Assembly: GCF_003627075.1 (NCBI RefSeq)
Contig: NZ_CP032630.1
Location: 2,294,001-2,358,000 of the forward strand
Source: Protaetiibacter intestinalis
Lineage (GTDB): Bacteria; Actinomycetota; Actinomycetes; Actinomycetales; Microbacteriaceae
DNA length: 64,000 nucleotides
Reading direction: 5' to 3'
The notes beneath the pieces are model-generated. The model did not search any database and was not told the DNA's origin. It saw only the letters and a program-made list of their open reading frames with translations. Both the position numbers and the translations under genes were made by a program. The number at the start of each line of letters is the position of its first letter. Within the stretch, counting starts at the first letter, position 1. This document shows, in pieces, positions 26,059 through 34,590 of this stretch.

Positions 26059-26631
26059 ATGACCTCGATCAGCATCATCGGCACCGGCAACATGGGCGGC
26101 GCCATCGCCGGCATCGCGGCGAAGGGCGGCGCGGAGGTGCAGCTCGTCGGACGCGGCTCCGACCAGGCGCTCACGGGCGACATCGTCGTGCTGGCGCTGC
26201 CGTACCCGGCCGTCGACGAGGTGATCGCGCAGTACGGCGCGCAGCTCGCGGGCAAGACCGTGGTCGACATCACCAACCCGCTCGACTTCTCGACCTTCGA
26301 CGACCTCGTCGTTCCCGCCGACTCCTCGGCCGCCGCCGTCATCGCCGCGAAGCTCCCGGCCTCGCACGTCGTGAAGGCCTTCAACACGAACTTCGCCGCG
26401 ACCCTCGCCTCGGGCGCCGTCGGCGACCAGCCGACGACGGTGCTCGTCGCGGGCGACGACCAGGCCTCGAAGGACGCCCTGCTCGCCGTGGTGCGCGCGG
26501 CCGGACTCCGCGGCGAGGATGCCGGATCGCTCAAGCGCGCCCGCGAGCTCGAGGCGCTCGGCTTCCTGCAGCTCACGCTCGCCGTGGCCGAGAAGACCGC
26601 CTGGACCGCCGGTTTCGCCCTCGTCAAGTAA
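26059..26631 (+). CDS. NADPH-dependent F420/NADP oxidoreductase-like protein
   Basis: This 190-residue Rossmann protein starts ISIIGTGNMGGAIAG (NADP-binding GxGxxG at residues 8-13) and contains VVLALPYPAVDEV, VVDITNPLDF and the HVVKAFNTNF segment, all typical of F420H2:NADP oxidoreductase (Npd/Fno) relatives. Whether it uses F420 or is a general NADP-dependent reductase cannot be decided. A good GGAAGGAAGG ribosome site precedes the ATG. Divergent from the MarR gene, hence probably its target. Confidence 0.8.
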   Translation: MTSISIIGTGNMGGAIAGIAAKGGAEVQLVGRGSDQALTGDIVVLALPYPAVDEVIAQYGAQLAGKTVVDITNPLDFSTFDDLVVPADSSAAAVIAAKLPASHVVKAFNTNFAATLASGAVGDQPTTVLVAGDDQASKDALLAVVRAAGLRGEDAGSLKRARELEALGFLQLTLAVAEKTAWTAGFALVK

Positions 26632-26643
26632 CCCCTCACCTCC

Positions 26644-26723
26644 AGAAATGCAGGAGGCTCCCCGGCGGTGACCCGGATCCACGGGTATGCGGCCCGTCGC
26701 CGCGGCGGATCTCCTGCATTTCT
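26644..26723 (-). repeat. Intergenic hairpin, variant of the CAACTCAGGAG family
   Basis: An 80-base element with 13-base inverted ends (AGAAATGCAGGAG). On the minus strand the inner part CAGGAGATCCGCCGCG matches the core of the copies at 6758 and 6841, but the arm tips read GAAATG instead of CGCAACT. It lies 12 bases after the oxidoreductase stop. Confidence 0.75.
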
Positions 26724-26743
26724 CCGGTGGGGAGACGGACACA

Positions 26744-26779
26744 CAGAAGGCCCCGCTTGTATACAAGCGGGGCCTTCTG
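26744..26779 (+). terminator. Perfect 36-base palindrome, probable terminator
   Basis: CAGAAGGCCCCGCTTGTA is followed at once by its exact reverse complement, making a spacer-free palindrome. As RNA it would form a stem of about 16 pairs, able to end transcription from the left and insulate the prp promoter. Its centre GTATAC equals the centre of the GntR operator 45 bases further on, so weak regulator binding is conceivable. No U-run follows. Confidence 0.65.
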
Positions 26780-26803
26780 GGGCTATTCCGTAGCGTAACC
26801 GGG

Positions 26804-26823
26804 GTTCAATGTATACATTGAAC
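26804..26823 (+). promoter_or_regulatory. GntR operator and -10 box of the prp operon
   Basis: GTTCAATGTATACATTGAAC is a perfect 20-base palindrome. It contains TATACA (26812-26817), which lies 8 bases before the GTG of the regulator gene, so the operator covers the -10 box and the predicted leaderless start. ATGTATACAT is of the FadR-subfamily GntR site type. Confidence 0.8.
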
Positions 26824-26825
26824 CT

Positions 26826-27491
26826 GTGAGCATGCCCAGCGGACGCGCGAGCGACCGTGCCTACGAGGTGCTGCGGGAGGAGATCCTGCAGTGGCGCCTC
26901 GCGCCCGGAACCGTGCTCGGCGAGGTCGAGCAGGCCGCCCGGCTCGGCGTCTCGCGCACCCCCCTGCGCGAGGCGCTGTCGCGGCTGTCGGCCGAGGGGC
27001 TCGTCGAGGCGCAGTCGGGCCGCGGCCTCGTGGTGTCCTCCGCCGACGTCTCGGATGTGCGGGGCCTGTTCGAACTGCGCGTCGCGCTCGAGACCGCCGC
27101 CGCGGCGCTCGCCGCCGAACGCCGCGACCCCGAGGTCTTCGCCGCGCTCGCGCGCGAGTTCGCGGATGCCGCCGAGCTCGCACGACGCCGTGAGCTCGAG
27201 GCCTACTACGGCCTCGTCGGCCGCTTCGACGCCGCGATCGACGCGAGCATCGCCAACCCCGCGCTCGTAGGCGCGCTGCGCGGCGTGCGCACCCACCTCA
27301 CGCGCATCCGCCGCCTCGCGCAGGACGACCCCGCGCGGCTCGAGAGCGCCGCGGCCGAGCACCGCCTCATCGCCGAGGCGATCCGCGACGGCGCCCCCGA
27401 CCTCGCCCGCCATGCGACCGCCGTGCACCTGCACGCGAGCCTGAACCACATCCTCGAGGCCACCGCCTCGCACACGAAGGAGAGCCGATGA
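26826..27491 (+). CDS. GntR/FCD-family regulator of the prp operon
   Basis: This 221-residue regulator has an N-terminal GntR winged helix (residues about 8-75, [20 protein letters not shown]) and a C-terminal all-helical FCD ligand domain. It overlaps prpD by ATGA and stands first in the operon, so it most likely senses a methylcitrate-cycle intermediate and controls gntR-prpDBC, itself included. Starts at GTG 26826 or ATG 26832; the GTG fits leaderless spacing. Confidence 0.88.
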   Translation: MSMPSGRASDRAYEVLREEILQWRLAPGTVLGEVEQAARLGVSRTPLREALSRLSAEGLVEAQSGRGLVVSSADVSDVRGLFELRVALETAAAALAAERRDPEVFAALAREFADAAELARRRELEAYYGLVGRFDAAIDASIANPALVGALRGVRTHLTRIRRLAQDDPARLESAAAEHRLIAEAIRDGAPDLARHATAVHLHASLNHILEATASHTKESR

Positions 27492-29002
27492 AGCTCCACA
27501 CCGTCCGCACCCACCGCAGCGACGAGCACCTCCCGCGCGAGGAGGAGCTCGCCTGGAAGGTCGCCCAGGTCGCCGCCGACCCCGTCGCGGTCGAGTCCGA
27601 GGTGGCCGAGATGATCGTCAACCGCGTCATCGACAACGCCTCCGTCGCGGTCGCCTCGCTCTCCCGCGGCCCCGTCGTCGCGGCCCGCGGGCAGGCGCAG
27701 TCGCGTCCGCAGGCGGATGCGCGCCCGGGCCGCGCGGGATCCGCCGTCTTCGGCGTCGAGGGCGTCCACGACCCCGAGTGGGCCGCCTGGGCGAACGGGG
27801 TCGCCGTGCGCGAGCTCGACTACCACGACACCTTCCTCGCCGCCGAGTACTCCCACCCGGGCGACAACATCCCGCCGATCCTCGCGGTCGCCCAGCACAC
27901 CGGTGCCGACGGGGCGGCCCTCGTGCGCGGCATCGCGACCGGCTACGAGATCCAGATGGACCTCGTGCGCGCCATCAGCCTGCACAAGCACAAGATCGAC
28001 CACGTCGCCCACCTCGGCCCCTCGGCCGCCGCCGGCATCGGCACCCTCCTCGGCCTCGCCCCGGAGACCATCTACCAGGCGATCGGCCAGGCGCTCCACA
28101 CGACCACGGCGACCCGCCAGTCGCGCAAGGGCCAGATCTCCACCTGGAAGGCGCACGCCCCCGCCTTCGCCGGCAAGATGGCCGTCGAGGCGATCGACCG
28201 CGCGATGCGCGGGCAGACCTCGCCCGCTCCCATCTGGGAGGGCGAGGACGGCGTCATCGCCTGGCTGCTCGACGGCCCGGACGGTCGCTACGAGGTGCCG
28301 CTGCCCGAGTGGGGCGAGCCGAAGCGCGCCATCCTCGACAGCTACACGAAGGAGCACTCGGCCGAGTACCAGGCGCAGGCCTGGATCGACCTCGCCCGGC
28401 GCCTCGGCCTCGAGCACCCGGAACTGCGCAACCCGGATGCCGTGCGCCAGGTCGTGCTGCACACGAGCCACCACACGCACTACGTGATCGGCTCGGGCTC
28501 GGGTGACCCGCAGAAGTACGACCCCACGGCGAGCCGCGAGACCCTCGACCACTCGATCCCGTACATCTTCACCGTCGCCCTGCAGGACGGCGCCTGGGAT
28601 CACGTGGGCTCCTACGCCCCCGAGCGCGCCGGCCGCCCCGACACCGTCGCGCTCTGGCACAAGGTCACGACCGCCGAGGACGCCGAGTGGACGCGCCGCT
28701 ACCACTCGGAGGATCCGGCCGAGAAGGCCTTCGGCGGCCGCGTCGAGATCGAGCTCGCCGACGGCTCCCGCATCGTCGAGGAGATCGCCGTCGCCGACGC
28801 GCACCCGCTGGGCGCCCGCCCCTTCGCCCGCGCCGACTACGTGAAGAAGTTCCGCACCCTCGCCACGGGTGTGCTCGCGGACGCCGAGATCGAGCGCTTC
28901 CTCGGCCTCGCCGAGCGCCTGCCCGAGCTCACCGCGGCCGAGGTCGCCCGGCTCAACGTCGTGGCGAGCGGCCTGCCGACCCCTCCGGAAGGACTGTTCT
29001 GA
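27488..29002 (+). CDS. prpD: 2-methylcitrate dehydratase
   Basis: This 504-residue MmgE/PrpD-family enzyme dehydrates 2-methylcitrate to 2-methyl-cis-aconitate in propionyl-CoA breakdown. Features seen: [28 protein letters not shown] near residues 100-130, [22 protein letters not shown] near 210, and the C-terminal [13 protein letters not shown] segment. Full length for the family. It overlaps gntR upstream by four bases and prpB downstream by one base. Confidence 0.93.
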   Translation: MKLHTVRTHRSDEHLPREEELAWKVAQVAADPVAVESEVAEMIVNRVIDNASVAVASLSRGPVVAARGQAQSRPQADARPGRAGSAVFGVEGVHDPEWAAWANGVAVRELDYHDTFLAAEYSHPGDNIPPILAVAQHTGADGAALVRGIATGYEIQMDLVRAISLHKHKIDHVAHLGPSAAAGIGTLLGLAPETIYQAIGQALHTTTATRQSRKGQISTWKAHAPAFAGKMAVEAIDRAMRGQTSPAPIWEGEDGVIAWLLDGPDGRYEVPLPEWGEPKRAILDSYTKEHSAEYQAQAWIDLARRLGLEHPELRNPDAVRQVVLHTSHHTHYVIGSGSGDPQKYDPTASRETLDHSIPYIFTVALQDGAWDHVGSYAPERAGRPDTVALWHKVTTAEDAEWTRRYHSEDPAEKAFGGRVEIELADGSRIVEEIAVADAHPLGARPFARADYVKKFRTLATGVLADAEIERFLGLAERLPELTAAEVARLNVVASGLPTPPEGLF

Positions 29003-29910
29003 TGCTGCACGCGAAGCTCACCGCATCCGCCAAGCGCCAGGGGCTCCGCGCGCGACTCGCCTCGGGCGAGCTCGTGCGGATGCCGGGCGCGTTCAACCCG
29101 CTCTCGGCGAAGCTCATCGAGGACAAGGGCTTCGAGGGCGTCTACATCTCGGGCGCCGTGCTCTCGGCCGACCTCGGGCTGCCGGACATCGGCCTGACGA
29201 CGCTCACCGAGGTCGCCGGGCGTGGCGGCCAGATCGCGCGCGTGACCGAGCTGCCGACCCTCATCGACGCCGACACCGGCTTCGGCGAGCCGATGAACGT
29301 CGCCCGCACGGTGCAGATCCTCGAGGACGCCGGGATCTCCGGCATGCACCTCGAGGACCAGGTCAACCCCAAGCGCTGCGGCCACCTCGACGGCAAGGCG
29401 GTCGTCGACGAGGCGACCGCGCTCAAGCGCATCCGGGCCGCCGTCGAGGCGCGTCGCGACCCCGACTTCCTCGTCATGGCGCGCACCGACATCCGCGGCA
29501 TCGAGGGGCTCGAGGCGGCGAAGGACCGCGCGAAGAAGCTCGTGGATGCGGGCGCCGACGCGATCTTCCCGGAGGCGATGGCCGACCTCGCCGAGTTCGC
29601 CGCCATCCGCGAGGCGGTCGACGTGCCGATCCTCGCCAACATGACTGAGTTCGGCAAGTCCGACCTCTACACGACGCAGCAGCTCGCCGACGTGGGCGTG
29701 AACATCGTCATCTTCCCGGTGAGCCTGCTGCGGCTCGCCATGGGCGCCGCCGAGCGCGGACTCGACACGATCCTCGCCGAGGGCAGCCTCACGAGCCGGG
29801 TGCCCGAGATGCAGACCCGTGCGAGGCTGTACGAGCTGGTCGACTACGCCGGGTACTCGGAGTTCGACGCGGGCGTCTACACCTTCGATCTGACCAACAA
29901 CAGGAGCTGA
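29002..29910 (+). CDS. prpB: 2-methylisocitrate lyase
   Basis: This 302-residue TIM-barrel enzyme cleaves 2-methylisocitrate to pyruvate and succinate. The Mg-binding DADTGFGEP segment is near residues 89-97 and the catalytic-cysteine motif EDQVNPKRCGHL near 117-128, both diagnostic of the isocitrate lyase/PEP mutase family. The ATG overlaps the prpD stop (TGATG). Confidence 0.94.
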   Translation: MLHAKLTASAKRQGLRARLASGELVRMPGAFNPLSAKLIEDKGFEGVYISGAVLSADLGLPDIGLTTLTEVAGRGGQIARVTELPTLIDADTGFGEPMNVARTVQILEDAGISGMHLEDQVNPKRCGHLDGKAVVDEATALKRIRAAVEARRDPDFLVMARTDIRGIEGLEAAKDRAKKLVDAGADAIFPEAMADLAEFAAIREAVDVPILANMTEFGKSDLYTTQQLADVGVNIVIFPVSLLRLAMGAAERGLDTILAEGSLTSRVPEMQTRARLYELVDYAGYSEFDAGVYTFDLTNNRS

Positions 29911-29911
29911 C

Positions 29912-31021
29912 ATGGCAGAGGCCGACATCAAGAAGGGGCTCGCGGGCGTCGTCGTCGACGTGACCGCGATCTCGAAGGTCAACCCCGAGACGAACTCGCT
30001 GCTCTACCGCGGCTACCCCGTCCAGGAGCTCGCCGCGAACTGCACCTTCGAGGAGGTGGCCTACCTGCTGTGGCACGGGGAGCTGCCGACGCCGGTGCAG
30101 CTCGAGGAGCTGCAGACCTTCGAGCGCGCGCACCGCGAGCTGAGCCACGTCGCGAAGCACGCGATCGACCTGCTGCCGCTGGACGCGCATCCGATGGATG
30201 TCGTGCGCACCGCCGTCTCGGCGTACGGTGCGGCCGACCCGAGCGTCGCCGACCCGAGCCCCGAGGCCCAGCTCGACCAGGCGAAGCGGCTGTGGGCCCA
30301 GCTGCCCGCGATCGTGGCCTACACGCAGCGGCGCCTGCGCGACGAGGAGCTCGTCGAGCCGCGTGACGACCTCGGCTACTCGGCGAACTTCCTGCACATG
30401 ACCTTCGGCGAGGTGCCGGATCTGGTGGTCGTCACCGCCTTCGACGTCTCGATGATCCTGTACGCCGAGCACTCCTTCAACGCCTCGACCTTCACGGCGC
30501 GCGTCGTGACCTCGACCCTCGCCGACCTGTACTCGGCCGTCACCGCGGCGATCGGCGCCCTCAAGGGGCCGCTGCACGGCGGGGCGAACGAGGCCGTCAT
30601 GCACATGTTCGACGAGATCGTCTTCGCCGACCGGGCCGAGGGCTGGCTGGATGCGGCCCTCGCCGAGAAGCGCAAGATCATGGGCTTCGGACACCGCGTC
30701 TACAAGAACGGCGACTCGCGCGTGCCGACCATGAAGGCGTCGCTCGACACCCTTCTCGTCGAGTACGACCGCGCCGACCTCGGCGAGCTCTACACGGCGC
30801 TCGAGCAGGCGATGGACGCGCGCAAGGGCATCAAGCCGAACCTCGACTACCCCTCGGGGCCCGCGTACCACCTGATCGGCTTCGACACGGAGCTCTTCAC
30901 CCCGCTGTTCGTGGCGAGCCGCGTCACCGGGTGGACCGCGCACATCCGCGAGCAGGCGGCGGCCAACGCCCTCATCCGACCGCTCTCGGAGTACGTCGGC
31001 CCCGAGGAGCGCCACCTCTGA
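29912..31021 (+). CDS. prpC: 2-methylcitrate synthase
   Basis: This 369-residue citrate-synthase-family enzyme condenses propionyl-CoA with oxaloacetate, the entry step of the methylcitrate cycle. The catalytic His residues are in GGANEAVMH and GFGHRVYK, and the catalytic Asp in the DYPSGPAY region. It begins one base after the prpB stop, with a GGAGCTGAC ribosome site. Its position beside prpD and prpB makes methylcitrate synthase more likely than citrate synthase. A palindromic repeat follows 9 bases after the stop. Confidence 0.93.
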   Translation: MAEADIKKGLAGVVVDVTAISKVNPETNSLLYRGYPVQELAANCTFEEVAYLLWHGELPTPVQLEELQTFERAHRELSHVAKHAIDLLPLDAHPMDVVRTAVSAYGAADPSVADPSPEAQLDQAKRLWAQLPAIVAYTQRRLRDEELVEPRDDLGYSANFLHMTFGEVPDLVVVTAFDVSMILYAEHSFNASTFTARVVTSTLADLYSAVTAAIGALKGPLHGGANEAVMHMFDEIVFADRAEGWLDAALAEKRKIMGFGHRVYKNGDSRVPTMKASLDTLLVEYDRADLGELYTALEQAMDARKGIKPNLDYPSGPAYHLIGFDTELFTPLFVASRVTGWTAHIREQAAANALIRPLSEYVGPEERHL

Positions 31022-31030
31022 GCCCCGGTT

Positions 31031-31106
31031 GGTCAAACGCTGCAGCGCTTGCCCGCGCGCGCCCGGTATTGCCGGCGCGGCGGGGCAAGCGCTGCAGCGT
31101 TTGACC
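31031..31106 (+). repeat. Intergenic hairpin, TCAAACGCTGCAGCG family (copy B)
   Basis: A 76-base element with perfect inverted ends of 24 bases, beginning GGTCAAACGCTGCAGCGCTT, and an inner palindrome (CCCGG-TATT-GCCGG). It lies between two convergent genes, prpC and the sugar permease, and could end transcription from both. Confidence 0.9.
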
Positions 31107-31120
31107 CGAGAACGGATGCG

Positions 31121-32437
31121 TCAGGTGCGCATGAGCGAGCCGCCCGCCCGCACCCGGGAGACCGCGTCGACGGTCGCCGCGAGCACGAGCACGCTGCCGG
31201 TCACGATGTAGTTGACGCCCGCGGGCAGGTTCAGCAGGCCGAGCCCGTTCGCGATGACGGCGATCACGAGCGCGCCGATCGCGGCGTGGATGAGACGCCC
31301 GCGTCCGCCGAAGAGGCTCACGCCGCCGACGACGGCCGCCGCGACGCCGCTCAGCACCGTGTCGGTGCCGAATCCGGCGTTGACCGAGCCGACCTTGCTC
31401 GCGCTGAACACGCCCGCGACGACCGCGAGCAGCGAACACACGACGAAGGCGAGCCAGCGGATCGTGATGACCTTGATGCCGGAGCGCCGCGCCGCCTCGG
31501 CGTTGCCGCCGATCGCGTAGATGTAGCGGCCGAACTTGGTGCGGTCGAGCACGAAGGTGCCGATCCAGAGGATCGCGAGCACGATCGGCACGACGATCGG
31601 CACGCCCTCGATGACCTTGATGCTCGAGGAGCGGTTGTCGCTCAGCACCGCGATCACGAAGCCGCCGATCACCGCGATGACGGCGAGCTTGGCGATCACG
31701 AGCGCGAAGGTGCGGTTGGGCACCCCGGCGCGGTTGCGCAGGTACCGGTCCCACATCGAGGTCGCGAAGGAGATCAGCAGGATGACCGCGAGCATCGTCC
31801 AGCCCGCCCAGATCGGCAGGTTGGCGTTCTGGATCGCGAGGAACTCGGGGATCTGGATGCGGAAGACGCCGCCCGCGCCGAGCAGGATGAGGGTCACGCC
31901 CTGCAGGCCGATGAACAGACCCAGCGTCACGACGAACGAGGGGATACCCACCCGCGCCACGAAGAAGCCGATGAAGGCACCGATCACGAGACCCACGGCG
32001 AGCGCGATGACGAGCGCCAGGATCCAGTTCATGTTGATGCCGTCGGGCTTGGTCAGCACGACGAAGGCCGAGAGCGCGACGCCCGAGGTGACACCGGCCG
32101 AGAGGTCGATCTCGCCGAGGAGGATCACGAACACGAGCGCCATCGCGAGCATCACGAGCGACGCGGCCTGGGTGAGCAGGTTCGCGAAGTTGCGCTCGGT
32201 GAGGAAGTACTGCTGGCCGAGCATCGCCTCGCTGAGGATCGTGAACAGGATCACGAGCACGAACAGTCCGCCGATGGCGGGCAGGGCGCCCATGTCGCCG
32301 TGGCGCACGCGCTGGATGTACGCGCGCACCTGGTCGAGGATCCCGCCCTCCTGGCCGCTGCCGATGAAGCCGCCCTCGGCGGGGAGGCTTGTCGTGTCGG
32401 TGGGGGAGGGATGCGGGGTGCCGGGGGTGGTGGTCAT
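31121..32437 (-). CDS. Monosaccharide ABC transporter permease (RbsC/XylH type)
   Basis: This 438-residue membrane protein has about ten hydrophobic helices after a polar N-terminal extension of some 55 residues. The BPD_transp_2 family segment GEIDLSAGVTSGVALSAF near residues 112-130 and FGRGRLIHAAIGALVIAVIANGLGLLN near 385-412 place it with ribose/xylose/galactose permeases. It overlaps the ATPase gene by ATGA; the operon order is binding protein, ATPase, permease. Confidence 0.9.
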   Translation of the reverse strand: MTTTPGTPHPSPTDTTSLPAEGGFIGSGQEGGILDQVRAYIQRVRHGDMGALPAIGGLFVLVILFTILSEAMLGQQYFLTERNFANLLTQAASLVMLAMALVFVILLGEIDLSAGVTSGVALSAFVVLTKPDGINMNWILALVIALAVGLVIGAFIGFFVARVGIPSFVVTLGLFIGLQGVTLILLGAGGVFRIQIPEFLAIQNANLPIWAGWTMLAVILLISFATSMWDRYLRNRAGVPNRTFALVIAKLAVIAVIGGFVIAVLSDNRSSSIKVIEGVPIVVPIVLAILWIGTFVLDRTKFGRYIYAIGGNAEAARRSGIKVITIRWLAFVVCSLLAVVAGVFSASKVGSVNAGFGTDTVLSGVAAAVVGGVSLFGGRGRLIHAAIGALVIAVIANGLGLLNLPAGVNYIVTGSVLVLAATVDAVSRVRAGGSLMRT

Positions 32438-33186
32438 GCGTTGACTCCGTCGTAGGTCTTGCTGCCGGTGATGTAGCCCACGACGTCGTCGCTCGTGGTC
32501 TCGCTCGTCGGGATGGCGGCGACCATCGTGCCGAGGTAGAGCACGTTGATGAAGTCGGCGACCTTGAATACGTCCTGCAGGTTGTGGCTGATGATGATGA
32601 CGGCGACGCCCTGGTCGGCGAGTCGCCGCACCAGGTTGAGCACCTGCTCGGTCTGGGCGACGCCGAGGGCGGCGGTCGGTTCGTCGAGGATGACGAGCTT
32701 GGCCTTCTTGAGCACGGATCGCGCGATGGCGACGGTCTGGCGCTGGCCGCCCGAGAGGGAGGAGACCTTCTGGCGCACCGACTTGACGGTGCGCACCGAG
32801 AGGGAGCGCAGCGTCTCGCTCGCCTCGCGCTCCATCTGCCCCTCGTCGAAGGTGAGACCGGCGGTCTCCTCGCGGCCGAGGAACATGTTCTGCACGATGT
32901 CGAGGTTGTCGCAGAGCGCGAGGTCCTGGTACACGACCTCGATGCCGAGGTGGGAGGCGTCACGCGGCGTGTGCAGGTGCACGACCTCGCCCTCGAAGCG
33001 CACCTCACCGCCGTCGTAGGGCTGCACGCCCGCGAGGCCCTTGATGAGGGTCGACTTGCCGGCGCCGTTGTCGCCCACGAGGGCGGTGACCTTGCCGGCG
33101 TAGGCCTTGAGGTTCACACCCTTGAGCACGCTCACCGGGCCGAAGCTCTTGACGATGTCAGAGAGTTCGATGAGGGGCGCATCCAC
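32434..33186 (-). CDS. Sugar ABC transporter ATP-binding protein
   Basis: This 250-residue protein is a single ABC domain, unlike the double-domain RbsA/XylG, so it probably acts as a homodimer. Walker A GDNGAGKST is near residues 38-46, signature LSGGQRQTVAIARS near 145-158, and Walker B LVILDEPTAALG near 165-176. Start GTG at 33186, preceded by GAAAGGAGG. The 126-base gap to the binding-protein gene contains a stem-loop. Confidence 0.9.
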   Translation of the reverse strand: MDAPLIELSDIVKSFGPVSVLKGVNLKAYAGKVTALVGDNGAGKSTLIKGLAGVQPYDGGEVRFEGEVVHLHTPRDASHLGIEVVYQDLALCDNLDIVQNMFLGREETAGLTFDEGQMEREASETLRSLSVRTVKSVRQKVSSLSGGQRQTVAIARSVLKKAKLVILDEPTAALGVAQTEQVLNLVRRLADQGVAVIIISHNLQDVFKVADFINVLYLGTMVAAIPTSETTSDDVVGYITGSKTYDGVNA

Positions 33187-33260
33187 GGGGCCCCCTCCTT
33201 TCTGGGACGTCCTCGTCCCGTGATGTCATGTTCCCACTCGAGGTGGGTTCCGTCGTGGGA

Positions 33261-33301
33261 AGGGCCCCGCGCCGTGGAATCTCTCCCGACGCGAGGCCCC
33301 T
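33261..33301 (-). terminator. Intercistronic stem-loop
   Basis: GC-rich arms (GGCCTCGCG and CGCGGGGCC on the transcribed strand, one G-U pair) flank about 18 bases just after the binding-protein stop. Such a stem often lowers expression of the ATPase and permease relative to the binding protein; partial termination is inferred. Confidence 0.4.
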
Positions 33302-33312
33302 CCTCGCGGGTG

Positions 33313-34374
33313 TTACTTGACGCCGTACTCGTCGCACTTGGCGGCGACGTCGCCGGTGCAGAGCTCCGACGCCTTCGCGTTGCCGTCGTCGATCACCGAC
33401 TGCACGTCACTCGGTCCGACGAGGACCGGGGTGACCGCGATGTACGGGGTGCCGTCGTCGAGCTTCTTGTCGGCCGTCGGGGTCTCGCCGTTGAGCAGCG
33501 CGATCGCGAGGTCGGAAGCAGCCTTGGCCTCGAGCTGGAACGGCTTGTAGACCGTGGCGGTCTGCTTGCCGAGGAGCACGTTCTGCAGACCCGCGACCGA
33601 GGCGTCCTGACCCGAGACGGGAACGGTGAGGCCGTTCTTGTCGAGGATCGAGATCACGCCGGCGGCGTTGGCGTCGTTCGCGGACCAGACCGCGTCGACC
33701 TTGCCGCCGAGCGAGGTGAGCGCCTGCTCGAAGTTGTCAGCCGACTTCTCGGTGTCCCAGACGCCGGTGGGCTCGGCGGCCGGCTTGATGCCCGCGGCCT
33801 CCATGACCTTCACGGCGCCGTCGTGGAACATGGCCGCGTTGCCGTCGGACGGGTCGCCGCCCATGTAGACGACGATCGCGGTGGCCGGGTCCTTGCCGGC
33901 GGCCTCGAGGCCGTCGACGACCGACTGGCCCTCGAGCTCGCCGACCTTCTCGTTGTCGAACGAGACGTAGTAGTCGGCACCCGAGATCGGGCGGTCGTAG
34001 GCGATGACCGGGATGCCCTCGGCCTTGGCCTTCTCGGTGACGGCGACGCCGGCACCCTGGTAGTCGACGACGAGCATCACGCCGCAGCCCTTGGAGAGCT
34101 GCTGGTCGGCGATGGTCGCCATCTTGTCGGTCGAGCCCTGGGCGTTCTGGATGTCGGCCTCGAAGCCGGCGTCGGTGAACGCCTTCTCGAGCGCGGGACG
34201 GTCACCGTTCTCCCAGCGGTCCGACGACTCGGTGTCGGGGAGGATGACGCAGGCGCGCGTGGAGGCGGTGCCTCCCTCGTTGCCTCCGTCGCCCGACGGG
34301 GTGGAACATCCGGCCAGAACCAGTGCGGATGCACCGGCGAGTGCTGCGAGCGAAATCATCGATGACTTCTTCAC
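33313..34374 (-). CDS. Sugar ABC transporter substrate-binding lipoprotein
   Basis: This 353-residue protein has a lipoprotein signal (lipobox LAGC, Cys23), a Gly/Ser/Thr tether and a periplasmic-binding-protein-like fold of the Peripla_BP_4 sugar type: VMLVVDYQGAGVAV, VIAYDRPISGADYYVSFDNEKVG and VDAVWSANDANAAGVISIL. The order and the DYYVSFDN segment resemble xylose-binding proteins, but the sugar is not proven. The GTG at 34374 follows AAAGGGAG. Two Cys near the C-terminus may be disulfide-linked. Confidence 0.88.
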   Translation of the reverse strand: MKKSSMISLAALAGASALVLAGCSTPSGDGGNEGGTASTRACVILPDTESSDRWENGDRPALEKAFTDAGFEADIQNAQGSTDKMATIADQQLSKGCGVMLVVDYQGAGVAVTEKAKAEGIPVIAYDRPISGADYYVSFDNEKVGELEGQSVVDGLEAAGKDPATAIVVYMGGDPSDGNAAMFHDGAVKVMEAAGIKPAAEPTGVWDTEKSADNFEQALTSLGGKVDAVWSANDANAAGVISILDKNGLTVPVSGQDASVAGLQNVLLGKQTATVYKPFQLEAKAASDLAIALLNGETPTADKKLDDGTPYIAVTPVLVGPSDVQSVIDDGNAKASELCTGDVAAKCDEYGVK

Positions 34375-34460
34375 GTCACTCCCTTTCTCATTGGTGTGAG
34401 GGGGAACTTCCTCGAGTGCCGCTCTCGGCATTGAACAGCGGCAGTGTGATTGTGCACTGA

Positions 34461-34514
34461 CTTCAAGACTTGAAGATACCTGGCGCGGCTGAAATTCGGT
34501 AACTATTCGGTAAC
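34461..34514 (-). promoter_or_regulatory. Promoter and operator of the sugar ABC operon
   Basis: Read toward the genes: a tandem direct repeat GTTACCGAAT (34505-34514 and 34494-34503, 11-base spacing), a possible -35 TTACCG within it, -10 TATCTT 18 bases on, and a palindrome CTTCAAG-T-CTTGAAG (34461-34475) overlapping and following the -10 box. The palindrome is a likely repressor site and the one-turn direct repeat may bind an activator; the regulators are not in this window. Confidence 0.6.
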
Positions 34515-34590
34515 AGCGCAGCTTTTCGGCGGAAGTGGACGGCCTAACGCGCCGAGCCGACGTGTTGAGTTCAGTTCACGATGTGAAGGA

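Noticed and set aside
31121-34374. Firm assignment as xylose transporter (xylFGH)
   Set aside because: Family and resemblance allow several monosaccharides; no xylose catabolic gene or XylR is in the window.
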